A stretch of 64,000 nucleotides of DNA, from positions 43,589 to 107,588 of the forward strand of contig CAUJSJ030000088.1 of assembly GCA_963422775.4 (NCBI GenBank). The letters run 5' to 3'. Under the pieces are notes generated by a model. It did no database searches and was not told the origin of the DNA. It was given only the letters and a program-made list of their open reading frames with translations. Positions 42,697 to 54,284 of this stretch are shown here, one piece after another (the stretch's first letter is position 1; the number at the start of each line of letters is the position of its first letter). Origin of the DNA: Pelomonas sp963422775. Lineage in GTDB: Bacteria > Pseudomonadota > Gammaproteobacteria > Burkholderiales > Burkholderiaceae_C. The position numbers were made by a program, and so were the translations under genes.

Positions 42697-43926
42697 TCAG
42701 CTCCTGTAGTCGGCGTTGATGCTGACGTAGTCGTGGCTGAGGTCGCAGGTCCAGACGGTGGCGCTGGCGGCGCCACGGTTCAGGCCGATGCGGATGGTGA
42801 TCTCGGCCTGCTTCATGACGCGCTGGCCGTCTTCCTCGCGGTAGCTCGGCAGCCGGCCGCCCTGGCGGACCACGGCGACGTCGTCCAGGTCCATGTCGAT
42901 CAGGCCCTGATCCAGGTCACCGATGCCGGCATAGCCGACGGCGGCCAGGATGCGGCCCAGGTTGGGGTCGCTGGCGAAGAAGGCCGTCTTGACCAGCGGC
43001 GAGTGGGCGATGGCGTAGGCGGCGAGCTTGCACTCGGCCTCGTCGCGGCCGCCTTCGATGGTGATCGTGATGAACTTGGTCGCGCCCTCGCCGTCGCGCA
43101 CGATGGCCTGGGCCAGTTCCTGGGCCAGCGCGATCAGCGCTTCGCGCAGGAGCTGGGCATCGGCGCTGTCCAGCGAGGTGATCTCGGCATGCGCCGCCTG
43201 GCGACTCGCGATCAGCATGAAGCAGTCGTTGGTGGAGGTGTCGCCGTCGATGGTGATGCGGTTGAAGGATGCGTCGGCGGCTTCCTTGACCAGCGGCTGC
43301 AGCAGGGCCGGCGCGATGTTGGCGTCGGTGGCGACGAAGCCCAGCATGGTGGCCATGTTGGGCCGGATCATGCCGGCACCCTTGGAGATGCCGGTCAGCG
43401 TGACGGGCACGCCGCCGATCTCGATGCGACGCGAGGCCGCCTTGGGCAGCGTGTCCGTCGTCATGATGCCGGCCGCGGCCTCGCCCCAGGCGTCGGCGCG
43501 CAGCGCAGCCAGTGCGCCGGGCAGGCCCGCGGTGATGCGATCGACGGGCAGCGTCTCCATGATGACGCCGGTGGAGAAGGGCAGGATCTGCTCAGGCGCA
43601 CAGCCGATCAGGTCAGCCAGGGCCTGGCAGGTCTGGCGCGCCCGCGCCAGACCGTCGGCGCCGGTGCCGGCGTTGGCATTGCCGGTGTTGATCAGCAGGG
43701 CGCGGATCGCCGCGCCACCAGCCAGGTGTTCGCGACAGAGCTGCACGGGGGCGGCGCAGAAGCGATTGGTCGTGAACACGCCGGCGACCGCCGAGCCCTC
43801 GTCCAGCGCAATGACGCTGAGGTCGCGCCGGTTGGCCTTGCGCACGCCCGCCATCGTGACGCCCAGGCGCACGCCCGGCACGGGCAACAGGGAAGCAGGA
43901 TCGGGGGCGGAGAGGTTGACGGGCAT
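42697..43926 (-). CDS. argJ: Bifunctional glutamate N-acetyltransferase / amino-acid acetyltransferase ArgJ
   Basis: 409 residues. ArgJ transfers the acetyl group from N-acetylornithine to glutamate and can also use acetyl-CoA, in arginine synthesis. The autocleavage motif NMATMLGF is present (cut between Ala192 and Thr193, the nucleophile), as are TGNANAGTGADG, GIMTTDTLPK and the C-terminal AEITIRIGLNRG. Length and motifs are normal. It is monocistronic; a PEP-CTERM gene with its own terminator lies upstream on the same strand. Confidence 0.95.
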   Translation of the reverse strand: MPVNLSAPDPASLLPVPGVRLGVTMAGVRKANRRDLSVIALDEGSAVAGVFTTNRFCAAPVQLCREHLAGGAAIRALLINTGNANAGTGADGLARARQTCQALADLIGCAPEQILPFSTGVIMETLPVDRITAGLPGALAALRADAWGEAAAGIMTTDTLPKAASRRIEIGGVPVTLTGISKGAGMIRPNMATMLGFVATDANIAPALLQPLVKEAADASFNRITIDGDTSTNDCFMLIASRQAAHAEITSLDSADAQLLREALIALAQELAQAIVRDGEGATKFITITIEGGRDEAECKLAAYAIAHSPLVKTAFFASDPNLGRILAAVGYAGIGDLDQGLIDMDLDDVAVVRQGGRLPSYREEDGQRVMKQAEITIRIGLNRGAASATVWTCDLSHDYVSINADYRS

Positions 43927-44001
43927 GTTGCGCTCGGAAGGAGTCAGGGAAAGCGCGCGGATTGTAGGAAGCCTCGGCAGGCAGCACGCCCAGAAAGCAC
44001 A

Positions 44002-44021
44002 AAGGCTCCCGAAGGAGCCTT
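44002..44021 (-). terminator. Intrinsic terminator of the PEP-CTERM pair
   Basis: On the minus strand AAGGCTCC pairs with GGAGCCTT around a stable TTCG loop and is followed by TGTGCTTTC. It lies 19 bp after the stop of the gene at 44040, so it ends that two-gene transcript before argJ. Confidence 0.75.
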
Positions 44022-44039
44022 GGCGAGGGGCTGACGCGA

Positions 44040-44720
44040 TCAGCGCGGCAGGCGGCGGCGCGCCACCATGCCGATGATGCCCAGACCGCCGAGCAGCAGC
44101 GCGTAGGTCTGCGGTTCCGGCACTGCCGTGGCGGTCACCAGATCCTGCAGATTGGCATTGGTCAGACGGGTCAGGCTGTACAGCGCAGGGCCGTTGTAGC
44201 TGGCAGCCGTGGCCATGAAGGTGTTGGCCAGGGCAGCCACCTGGCTGCTGGTCGCGTCGCTGCCGAGCACCTGGAAGCTGCCCGAGGCGGCGTCCAGCGT
44301 GCCGCTCGTCTCACGCATGATTTCCCACACGGCGACCTGGAAGGCGGCCTTGTCGGTGTAGGTGTTCAGGCTCGCGTATTCCGCAGAGAACAGGCCTTGC
44401 AGGCGCTGGGCCTGGGTGCCGCTGAAGCTGTCGACGACATAGTCGCGGGCCAGGCCGGCACGACCGTTCGACTGGCTGGGCTCGATGCAGTAGGCGATGA
44501 AGCTGTCACCGCTGGCGACGTAGCTGTAGTTCAGCGCGGTCGTGGCGTAGTTGCTGGTGACCGGTGTCGACGTGGACACGGTGGCGTCCTGCGTGCTGAG
44601 CTTGGTGCCGGCGGTGTCGACGCCCTGCCATTTGATCTGGACGAGGGTCGCCGACTGAGCAGGCGCCACGGCCAGCAGCGCACCGAGGGCGATCAGGCTG
44701 GGAGCGAGAAATTGCTTCAT
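44040..44720 (-). CDS. PEP-CTERM protein
   Basis: 226 residues: signal peptide (SLIALGALLAVAPAQS), a domain with YCIEPSQSNGRAGLARDYVV, FQVAVWEIMRETSGTLDAAS and ALYSLTRLTNANLQDLV, which resembles a thioester-like or Gly-rich surface domain seen in other PEP-CTERM proteins, and the sorting signal VPEPQTYALLLGGLGIIG then RRR. It lies 32 bp downstream of another PEP-CTERM gene, so the two share a transcript. Function unknown. Confidence 0.82.
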   Translation of the reverse strand: MKQFLAPSLIALGALLAVAPAQSATLVQIKWQGVDTAGTKLSTQDATVSTSTPVTSNYATTALNYSYVASGDSFIAYCIEPSQSNGRAGLARDYVVDSFSGTQAQRLQGLFSAEYASLNTYTDKAAFQVAVWEIMRETSGTLDAASGSFQVLGSDATSSQVAALANTFMATAASYNGPALYSLTRLTNANLQDLVTATAVPEPQTYALLLGGLGIIGMVARRRLPR

Positions 44721-44752
44721 GTCGTTCTTTCGGATTCGGGATGGACGGGCGC

Positions 44753-45262
44753 TCAGGCGGAGCGGCGACGCAGACTCGCGAGGCCGGCACCCACGAGGGC
44801 CAGCGCAGCCAGGGCCAGGCTCTGCGGCTCGGGCAGTTGCATGTCGACGTCGTAGCCGTTGCCGGCCTTGTCGGCGTAGCTCACGCCCGACACGATGAGT
44901 TGCCATTGGCCGGCGGCCAGCTGGCGGGTCGACAGCGCCCAATGCTCGACGCCGTCTTCGGCCACGTCCCAGTCGATGGCGACGGTTTCCGTCCAGTTCA
45001 CGTCATTGCCCGCGCGGCGCAGCAGCACGGACTGGACGTCGATCACCGGCGTGCCGCCGAGCGCGGCATTCGTGAACAGCTGGCCGCCCAGCCAGCCGTT
45101 GGAGGCCAGCGTGAACGAGTAGCTGTCACTGAACGCCGTGCCGAAGCCGGTGGCGTCTTGCAGGTTGTGGTTGCTGAAGCTCAGGGGCGCGGGCGCAGCC
45201 GATGCCGAACCAGCAGCCAGGGCCAGGGTCAGGGCAGCGAGGGTGGTGGACAACGTTTTCAT
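44753..45262 (-). CDS. PEP-CTERM protein, FxDxA type
   Basis: 169 residues: signal peptide (LAALTLALAAGSASA), a compact beta domain (FSDSYSFTLASNGWLGGQLF, VDVQSVLL-like strands, GHWALSTRQ-like segment) resembling the FxDxA PEP-CTERM family, and LPEPQSLALAALALVGAGLA then RRR. First gene of the two-gene PEP-CTERM transcript. Upstream (45263-45440) are two G/C-rich symmetric elements that may control it. Confidence 0.82.
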   Translation of the reverse strand: MKTLSTTLAALTLALAAGSASAAPAPLSFSNHNLQDATGFGTAFSDSYSFTLASNGWLGGQLFTNAALGGTPVIDVQSVLLRRAGNDVNWTETVAIDWDVAEDGVEHWALSTRQLAAGQWQLIVSGVSYADKAGNGYDVDMQLPEPQSLALAALALVGAGLASLRRRSA

Positions 45263-45324
45263 GACGCGCTTTCAGGTTCTCTATCAGGGACTACCCGAGC
45301 TTTGGCCAGGGCATGGACTGCACT

Positions 45325-45418
45325 CTAGGGGGGTGGGCGCGCGCCGAGCACCCCTCAGGCGCGTGGCGCGGGGTCTTCAATGTGCTCAAACGCACGGTTT
45401 TCCCCCCACTTGGGTGGG
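45325..45418 (-). promoter_or_regulatory. Candidate control elements upstream of the PEP-CTERM pair
   Basis: 45325-45333 reads CCCCCCTAG on the minus strand, the same word that is repeated at 62135-62184. At 45402-45418 CCCAC and GTGGG flank TTGG, and the minus strand contains ACCCAA, the core also seen in the palindromes at 12751-12810. Both are inferred from comparison within this window only. Confidence 0.35.
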
Positions 45419-45440
45419 CTCCAGCGAGCGCGCAGCCCAA

Positions 45441-45465
45441 GAAAAAGGGCCGGCAAAGCCGGCCC
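45441..45465 (-). terminator. secA terminator
   Basis: On the minus strand GGGCCGGC pairs with GCCGGCCC around TTT and is followed by TTTTTC. It lies 25 bp past the secA stop. Confidence 0.85.
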
Positions 45466-45489
45466 TCGAGGGAATTCAGACGCGAAAGG

Positions 45490-48234
<2,745 letters not shown>

Positions 48235-48413
48235 GCTGCGAAGGGATGGGTGCTGCGCTGACACCGACGGTCGAGCCGGTCGGCAAGAGGCGCGAATCTG
48301 AGGGCACGACGAGGCATTGCAAGAAGAACTTGCCCGGTCGCGCAAAACGGCGCAGTTTAGCAGCGGGGTTTCGGTGGGACCCGTCCGGCAACTGCGCTGA
48401 CTACACTGCCGCC

Positions 48414-48752
48414 ATGTCCTCCGCGCCTCGCTATCTCGCGCCCAAGAGCACGCGTGCCAGCGTGCCCTCGCCAACGCCGATGGCCCAGGCCCTGCGGGCG
48501 CATGCCGGCCTGGCGCTGCTGGGCGAGCGGCTGGAAGCCTCGCGCCGGCGGCTGCGCGTCATCACGCCGGCCCTGCCCGGCAGCCTGATCGCCAGCCTTC
48601 AACCGGGGCCGCTGGACGAGGACGGGTGGAGCCTGCTGGCCGCCAACGCAGCCGTGGCGGCCAAGCTGCGCCATTTGCTGCCACGGCTGGAAGCCCTTCT
48701 GGCCCAGGCCGGGCTGCCGGGGCGCATCCGCGTCAAGCTGATGCAGAAGTGA
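48414..48752 (+). CDS. DUF721 (DciA-like) protein
   Basis: 112 residues. AQALRAHAGLALLGERLEAS, LRVITPALPGSLIASLQPG and NAAVAAKLRHLLPRLEALLAQ give the pattern of DUF721, whose best-studied member DciA loads the replicative helicase in bacteria without DnaC. The gene stands next to secA, where it is commonly found. The ATG at 48414 is chosen over the longer frame to 48246, which lies in the promoter region. Confidence 0.78.
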   Translation: MSSAPRYLAPKSTRASVPSPTPMAQALRAHAGLALLGERLEASRRRLRVITPALPGSLIASLQPGPLDEDGWSLLAANAAVAAKLRHLLPRLEALLAQAGLPGRIRVKLMQK

Positions 48753-48812
48753 AGCGCAGCAGGCATCGAAACTTGGCGATGCACGCAACGGACTCGAAGT
48801 CCGCCGCCAACG

Positions 48813-48845
48813 AAAAAAGGACTCGCCTCGCGGCAAGTCCTTTTT
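48813..48845. terminator. Bidirectional terminator between the DciA-like gene and tRNA-Lys
   Basis: GGACT and AGTCC arms with further pairing around CGCCTCGCGG are flanked by AAAAAA on the left and TTTTT on the right, so each strand has a U-tract. It ends the DciA-like gene on + and the tRNA transcript on minus. Confidence 0.8.
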
Positions 48846-48858
48846 CGTTCTTAATTTT

Positions 48859-48934
48859 TGGTGGGCCCTGAGTGACTCGAACACTCGACCTACGGATTAA
48901 GAGTCCGCTGCTCTACCAACTGAGCTAAGAGCCC
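48859..48934 (-). tRNA. tRNA-Lys (CTT)
   Basis: 76 bases including encoded CCA. Acceptor GGGCTCT pairs with AGGGCCC (one G-U). The anticodon loop CTCTTAA gives anticodon CTT, and the T-arm has GTTCGAGTC. Confidence 0.96.
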
Positions 48935-49008
48935 TTTGATTCAACTAGGTGCACCTAGCTAAGCCAAATATTGTAGCGTCGATTCCGTTGAATCACCGCC
49001 AGAAATCC

Positions 49009-49084
49009 TGGTGGGACGTGCAGGATTCGAACCTGCGACCAACGGATTAAAAGTCCGCTGCTCTACCGACTGAGCTAACGTCCC
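49009..49084 (-). tRNA. tRNA-Lys (TTT)
   Basis: 76 bases with encoded CCA. GGGACGT pairs with ACGTCCC. The anticodon loop CTTTTAA gives TTT, and GTTCGAATC is the T-loop. It shares most of its body with the CTT gene 74 bp away, so the pair arose by duplication. Confidence 0.96.
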
Positions 49085-49103
49085 GCGTCAAGCAGAGCCT
49101 GCC

Positions 49104-49133
49104 ATTGTAGGCAGGTTTTTCAAGGCTCCGCAA
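49104..49133 (-). promoter_or_regulatory. Sigma-70 promoter of the tRNA-Lys pair
   Basis: -35 TTGCGG and -10 TACAAT, 18-bp spacer, 19 bases before the first tRNA base. An A-tract (AAAAAAATC) just upstream of the -35 resembles an UP element. Confidence 0.7.
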
Positions 49134-49154
49134 GATTTTTTTCGTTTGAGGCGG

Positions 49155-49967
49155 TCAGCTCTTTGACATTGCGGCGCACGCCAGGTGCAGGCGCTGCAAC
49201 TCGGCCGCAGCGCACAGGCCGAAGGTCGCGGTGACGGCGACGCTGGAACCATAGCCATGGCAGTTCAGGCTGCCGTCGCCACCGCCGACGCCAGGCCCAC
49301 CGATTTCGCAGCCCTCCCCCTCCCCCTGCTGCGGCTGATGCACCGGCTCGCTGGAGTAGATGCAGGCCACACCCATCTTCCCCGTGCGCGGCGCGGCGTG
49401 GTGCTTGCGCAGGCGCTGGCGCAGCGAGGCGAGCAGCGGGTCGTGCGTCGTCGCGCTCAGGTCATCGAGCTGCACGCGGTGCGGCTCGCGCTTGCCGCCC
49501 GCAGCGCCAACGGTGACGAAGGGCAGGCCGCAAGCACGGGCCCACGCCGCCAGCGTGGCCTTGGCGCGGATCTGGTCGCAGCAGTCGATGAGGCCGTCGA
49601 ACTCGGCGTCGCCGACGAGTGCCGGCCAGTTGTCGGGCTCGACGAATTCCTCGATGACCCGCACCGCGCAGCCCGGGTGGATGTCGGCGATGCGCAGCCG
49701 CAGCGCCTCGGCCTTGGCCATGCCGACGGTAGAACCCAAGGCCTGGATCTGGCGGTTGATGTTGGATTCGGAGACCTGGTCCAGGTCGATCAGCGTCAGC
49801 TCCGCCACGCCGCTGCGCGCCAGCGCTTCCACAGCCCAGGAGCCAACGCCGCCCAGGCCCACGACCGCGAATCTCGCGGTGCGCAGGCGCCGGTAGGCGG
49901 CGTCGCCGTGCAGGCGGCGCAGGCCGCCGAAGCGGCGTTCCAGATCAGCTTCTCCAAGCTGATCCAT
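49155..49967 (-). CDS. tcdA: tRNA threonylcarbamoyladenosine dehydratase
   Basis: 270 residues of the E1-like ThiF family. VVGLGGVGSWAVEALARSG is the ATP loop; LTLIDLDQVSESNINRQIQA and DCCDQIRAKATL are typical of TcdA, which cyclises t6A37 in tRNAs. The start is ATG 49967, sharing one base with the ybgF stop (TGATG). It lies beside the tRNA-Lys genes, whose transcripts carry the modified base. Confidence 0.92.
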   Translation of the reverse strand: MDQLGEADLERRFGGLRRLHGDAAYRRLRTARFAVVGLGGVGSWAVEALARSGVAELTLIDLDQVSESNINRQIQALGSTVGMAKAEALRLRIADIHPGCAVRVIEEFVEPDNWPALVGDAEFDGLIDCCDQIRAKATLAAWARACGLPFVTVGAAGGKREPHRVQLDDLSATTHDPLLASLRQRLRKHHAAPRTGKMGVACIYSSEPVHQPQQGEGEGCEIGGPGVGGGDGSLNCHGYGSSVAVTATFGLCAAAELQRLHLACAAMSKS

Positions 49968-50749
49968 CACTTCAGCGCTGCGAGGCGTTCCTTGCCGGCC
50001 TGCGCCGCTTCGGTGCCGGGATAGGCTTTGATGAGGTCTTCCAGGCTGCGGCGCGCTGCCTTGTTGTCCTTGAGCTCGATCTGGCAGTTGGCCAGTGCGA
50101 GCAGGGCTTCGCCGGCGCGCGGGTGGTCGGGGTTGCCGGCGATGAAGGCCTTGAAGGTCGCGATGGCGTCCTTGTAGTCGCGCTTGCCGTACTGGGCGTT
50201 GCCGAGCCAGAAGCGCACCGAGTCGGCGTAGCCGCTGGCGGGGTAGCGCTTCAGGAAAGCATTGAGCGCGGCAACAGCCTCGGTGAAATCACCGCGGCGC
50301 ACGAGGCCGATGGCGGCCTCGTACTGGTTGCGCTCGTCCGGGTTGACCTGGAATTCGCGGCCGTCGAGGCTGACCTTCTGCGGCTCCAGCGGCTTCAGGC
50401 GCGCTTCGACGGACTGCGACTGATCGGTCAGCTTGCGCTGGGTGTCGGACAGGTCGCGGGCGAGTTGCTCATTGGCCCCGCGCAGCTTGGCGATCTCGGC
50501 GCGCAAGGCGTCGATCTGGCCGTTCAGGTCCAGCATGCTGCGCCGCAGCGGCTGGAGCTGATCCTGCACGAGCGCGTTGAGCTGCTCAGCCCGCTGCTTG
50601 GCAGCGTCCTCGTTGGCCTGCACCTTGGCGCGCAGTTCGATGATGGCCTTGCGGGCTTCGTCATCCTCGAAGAGGCCCGCGCGGGCCGGCTGCATGAAGG
50701 CCAAGCCTGCAGCCAAGGCGACAAACGACAGACGCAGTCCGCGCATCAC
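49967..50749 (-). CDS. ybgF: Cell division coordinator / Tol-Pal protein YbgF (CpoB)
   Basis: 260 residues: signal peptide, an N-terminal coiled coil (EARKAIIELRAKVQANEDAAK) that trimerises, and a C-terminal TPR block (YEAAIGLVRRGDFTEAVAAL, FWLGNAQYGKRDYKDAIATF). YbgF couples peptidoglycan synthesis to outer-membrane constriction at division. It overlaps pal by 4 bp and tcdA by 1. Confidence 0.93.
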   Translation of the reverse strand: MMRGLRLSFVALAAGLAFMQPARAGLFEDDEARKAIIELRAKVQANEDAAKQRAEQLNALVQDQLQPLRRSMLDLNGQIDALRAEIAKLRGANEQLARDLSDTQRKLTDQSQSVEARLKPLEPQKVSLDGREFQVNPDERNQYEAAIGLVRRGDFTEAVAALNAFLKRYPASGYADSVRFWLGNAQYGKRDYKDAIATFKAFIAGNPDHPRAGEALLALANCQIELKDNKAARRSLEDLIKAYPGTEAAQAGKERLAALK

Positions 50750-51279
50750 TTGTCCTTGAGCTCGACGCGGCGGTTCTTGGCCCAGGCTTCTTCAGTGCCA
50801 CCTTGCACAGCGGGGCGCTCCTTGCCGAAGCTCACGGCTTCGACCTGGGCAGCACCGACGCCCAGCAGCGTCAGCGACTTGGCGACGGCTTCGGCACGGC
50901 GCTGGCCCAGGGCCAGGTTGTACTCGCGGCCGCCGCGCTCGTCGGTGTGGCCTTCGAGGTTCAAAGCAGCCTTCTTGTTGGCGTTCAGTCGCTTGGCGTG
51001 CAGGTCGACCAGCGGGCGGTACTCTTCCTTGACGACGTCGCTGTCGAAGTCGAAGTAGACGACGCGCTTGTCCTGCACTTGCTGCGTGTACTGGCTGAAC
51101 AGGTCGACCGTGGGCACGGCCGATTGGGCGGCCTGGGTCGGCTGCTGCGGCGGGGTTGCCACGGCTGCCGTCGGCTGACGCGTCTCGACCGGCGCGGGCT
51201 CGTCCAGCTTGACGGCGGAGCTGCAGCCGGCCAGGGCGGCGGCGGCAATCAGGGGGAGCGCAAAGCGGGTCAGTTTCAT
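50746..51279 (-). CDS. pal: Peptidoglycan-associated lipoprotein Pal
   Basis: 177 residues. Lipoprotein signal with lipobox LAGC (Cys19), a Pro/Gln-rich tether, and an OmpA-like domain with YFDFDSDVV and LEGHTDERGGREYNLALGQRRA, the diaminopimelate-binding motif. It anchors the outer membrane to peptidoglycan and binds TolB. Confidence 0.95.
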   Translation of the reverse strand: MKLTRFALPLIAAAALAGCSSAVKLDEPAPVETRQPTAAVATPPQQPTQAAQSAVPTVDLFSQYTQQVQDKRVVYFDFDSDVVKEEYRPLVDLHAKRLNANKKAALNLEGHTDERGGREYNLALGQRRAEAVAKSLTLLGVGAAQVEAVSFGKERPAVQGGTEEAWAKNRRVELKDK

Positions 51280-51378
51280 TCGAAGGGTCTCCACAACAGA
51301 CAGGAAAGGGGGATGGGTCACAGCGCCGTCGGCGGCGCGGGCGGCTAATTGTCCAACAGGGTGCGAACTGTCAAGTTA

Positions 51379-52674
51379 CTAGCGGGTAAACGGACCCCAG
51401 GTGGGTTCGCGCACTTCCACCAGCGTCACGAGCAGGGGCGTCTTGATCTTGCCGTCCAGCGTCGTCGTCATCAGGACTTCCTTGCCGCCGGCGCGGCTGG
51501 CGTACACGATGAGTTTGCCGTTGGGCGAGAAGGCCGGGCTCTCGTCGTCGTTGGCTTCGCTGATCTGCTGCGACTGGCCCGTGCCCAGGTCCATCACGGT
51601 CAGGCGGAAGGCGCCGCCGACGCGCGTGATGTAGGCCAGCGTGCGGCCGTCGGGGCTGATGGCCGGGCTGATGTTGTAGTTGCCGCTGAAGGTCACTCGC
51701 TCCGCCGCGCCACCGCTGGCGGGCATGCGGTAGATCTGCGGGCCGCCGCCGCGGTCGCTGACGAAATAGATCTTGCTGCCGTCGGGCGAGTAGCAGGCCT
51801 CGGTGTCGATGGAGCCGCTTTGCGTGAGGCGACGCGAGCCGGAGCCGTCGCGGTTGATGACGAAGAGCTGGGTGCCGCCCTCGCGCGACAGGCTCAGCAC
51901 GAGCTGCTGGCCATCGGGCGACCAGGCGGGCGCGCTGTTGGTGCCCTTGAAGTCGGCCAGCACGCGGCGCTGGCCGGTCTGCACGTCCTGCACGCGCACG
52001 GTGGCCTTGCGGCTCTCGAATGACACGTAGGCCAGCTCGCGGCCGTTGGGCGCCCAGGCCGGCGAGATGATGGGCTCGGGGCTGGTCAGCGCGATCTTGG
52101 CACCCTCGCCGTCCGCGTCGGCCACGACCAGGCTGTAGCGCGGGCCGGCCTTGGTCACATAGGCCATGCGCGTGGCGAACACGCCGCGCTCGCCGGTGAG
52201 CTTCTGGTAGATGGTGTCGGCAATGCGGTGGGCCGCTAGTCGTGCATCGTCGGGATGCACGGCATGGGCCTCGCCGACGAGCTCAGTACCCTTGACGACG
52301 TCCCAGAGCTTGAAGCGGATGTCCAGTCGGCCATCGGCCAGGCGGTTGACCGAGCCTGCCGCGAGGGCGTCGGCCTGGCGGGCACGCCAGTCGGGCCAGA
52401 CCGGGCTGCTGGTCTCGTTCAAGGCCCCGGGCGCGTCGACGCTGCGGAACTGGCCGCTGCGCTCCAGGTCGGCGCGCACGATGGCAGCGATCGGTTGCGG
52501 CGACTTGGATTCGTCACGGAAATCGACGATGGCCACCGGCACGCGCGTGCCGCCGACGCCGGAGATGTCGATGCGGACCTGGGCCAGCGCAGGACCGGCA
52601 GCGAACGCGGCAGCAAGGACGGCAAGCGCTGCAAGGCAGCCGCGGCGGGAAACGTACGCGAGGGATTCGAGCAT
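51379..52674 (-). CDS. tolB: Tol-Pal system protein TolB
   Basis: 431 residues. Signal peptide (LAALAVLAAAFAAGPALA), an N-terminal domain beginning VRIDISGVGGTRVPVAIVDF, and the propeller built from repeats such as SPDGQQLVLSLSREGG and SPDGSKIYFVSDRGG. Binds Pal. Starts at ATG 52674. The rng gene, not tolA, lies upstream. Confidence 0.95.
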   Translation of the reverse strand: MLESLAYVSRRGCLAALAVLAAAFAAGPALAQVRIDISGVGGTRVPVAIVDFRDESKSPQPIAAIVRADLERSGQFRSVDAPGALNETSSPVWPDWRARQADALAAGSVNRLADGRLDIRFKLWDVVKGTELVGEAHAVHPDDARLAAHRIADTIYQKLTGERGVFATRMAYVTKAGPRYSLVVADADGEGAKIALTSPEPIISPAWAPNGRELAYVSFESRKATVRVQDVQTGQRRVLADFKGTNSAPAWSPDGQQLVLSLSREGGTQLFVINRDGSGSRRLTQSGSIDTEACYSPDGSKIYFVSDRGGGPQIYRMPASGGAAERVTFSGNYNISPAISPDGRTLAYITRVGGAFRLTVMDLGTGQSQQISEANDDESPAFSPNGKLIVYASRAGGKEVLMTTTLDGKIKTPLLVTLVEVREPTWGPFTR

Positions 52675-52741
52675 GGCGCGCGATTTTGCCGCAGGCGCGC
52701 GAGTTGTAACGTCGGACAAGGCCGCATCGGCGGCCGGCCAC

Positions 52742-54235
52742 TCACAACAAGACGATGTCGTAGTGCTCGGTCTGGTTGGTCGGCTCGGCGGTCAGCGAGA
52801 TGGGCTTGCCGATGAAGTCGGACAGCCCGGCCAGGTGGGCGCTCTCCTCGTCGAGCATCATCTCGACGACATTGGCGGCAGCCACGACGCGGAACTCGCG
52901 CGGCGAGAACTGGCGCGCCTCGCGCAGGATCTCGCGCAGGATGTCGTAGCAGACCGAGCGCGCCGTCTTCACCTGGCCGCGGCCCTCGCAGGTCGGGCAG
53001 GGCTCGCAAAGCATGCGCGACAGCGACTCGCGCGTGCGCTTCCTCGTCATCTCGACCAGGCCCAACTGCGTGAAGCCGCCGACCGTGACCTTGGTGCGGT
53101 CGCGGCCGAGTTGCTTGCGGAACTCCGACAGCACCGCCGTTCGGTGCTCCTCGCGCGTCATGTCGATGAAGTCCACGATGATGATGCCGCCCAAGTTGCG
53201 CAGCCGCAGCTGACGCGCGATGGACCCGGCCGCTTCGAGGTTGGTCTTGAAGATGGTGTCGTCGAAGTTCTTGGCGCCCACGAAGCCGCCGGTGTTGACG
53301 TCGATCGTCGTCATCGCCTCGGTCTGGTCGAACACCAGCGAGCCACCGGACTTCAGCTCGACCTTGCGCGCCAGGGCACGCGCGATCTCGGCATCGACAT
53401 TGCACAGATCGAAGATCGGCCGCTCGCCGCGGTAATGCTCCAGCTTGGCCGTCGCGGCCGGCATGAAGATCTCGCCGAAGGCCCGCAGCACGTCGTACTG
53501 CATCTTGGAATCGATGCGGATGGACCCGGTGCGCTCGCTGGTCAGGTCGCGCAGCACGCGCTCGACGAGGCTCAGGTCCTGGTGCAGCAGATTGCCGGCC
53601 GGCGTGGTCAATGCGCCCGCGCGGATCTGCTCCCAGGTCTTGCGCAGATAGGCGATGTCAGCACCAAGCTCCTCGTCACTCGCATCCTCGGCGTTCGTGC
53701 GCAGGATGAAGCCCCCGCCCCCGCCCTGATCCTTGGTGCCTACCAGCGCGACCATGCGTGCGCGCAACGCCTCACGCGCCTCGGGCGAACCGATCTTCTG
53801 GCTGATGCCGATGTGCTCGTCCTGCGGCAGGTAGACCAGCATGCGCCCGGCGATGCTGATCTGGCTGGACAGGCGCGCACCTTTGGTACCGATCGGGTCC
53901 TTGATGACCTGCACCGTCAGCGGCTGGCCTTCGAAGACGAGACGCTCGATGGGCGTGGGCGGCATGTCGGGGCCATGGGCATTCTGGTGCCGGCCATGGC
54001 CGAACTGCGAGGCGCTGTGCAGGTCGGCCACATGCAGGAAGGCCGCGCGCTCCAGGCCGATGTCGATGAAGGCGCTCTGCATGCCGGGCAGCACGCGCAC
54101 CACCTTGCCGAGATAGACGTTGCCGACCAGGCCCCGCTCCAACGTGCGTTCGACGTGCAGCTCCTGCACAGCGCCGTTCTCGACCACGGCCACCCGCGTC
54201 TCCTGCGGGGACCAGTTGATCAGGATGTCTTCCAT
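52742..54235 (-). CDS. rng: Ribonuclease G
   Basis: 497 residues. MEDILINWSPQETRVAVVEN is the typical start, followed by the S1 domain (NVYLGKVVRVLPGMQSAFID), catalytic AMTTIDVNTGGFVG and the zinc-link CEPCPTCEGRG. RNase G trims 16S rRNA and degrades some mRNAs. The frame beyond ATG 54235 lacks family features. Confidence 0.95.
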   Translation of the reverse strand: MEDILINWSPQETRVAVVENGAVQELHVERTLERGLVGNVYLGKVVRVLPGMQSAFIDIGLERAAFLHVADLHSASQFGHGRHQNAHGPDMPPTPIERLVFEGQPLTVQVIKDPIGTKGARLSSQISIAGRMLVYLPQDEHIGISQKIGSPEAREALRARMVALVGTKDQGGGGGFILRTNAEDASDEELGADIAYLRKTWEQIRAGALTTPAGNLLHQDLSLVERVLRDLTSERTGSIRIDSKMQYDVLRAFGEIFMPAATAKLEHYRGERPIFDLCNVDAEIARALARKVELKSGGSLVFDQTEAMTTIDVNTGGFVGAKNFDDTIFKTNLEAAGSIARQLRLRNLGGIIIVDFIDMTREEHRTAVLSEFRKQLGRDRTKVTVGGFTQLGLVEMTRKRTRESLSRMLCEPCPTCEGRGQVKTARSVCYDILREILREARQFSPREFRVVAAANVVEMMLDEESAHLAGLSDFIGKPISLTAEPTNQTEHYDIVLL

Positions 54236-54284
54236 CGCGAACCTTTGAATGCTGATGCGTGCCGCCGGCCGAAGGCGGCACGCA

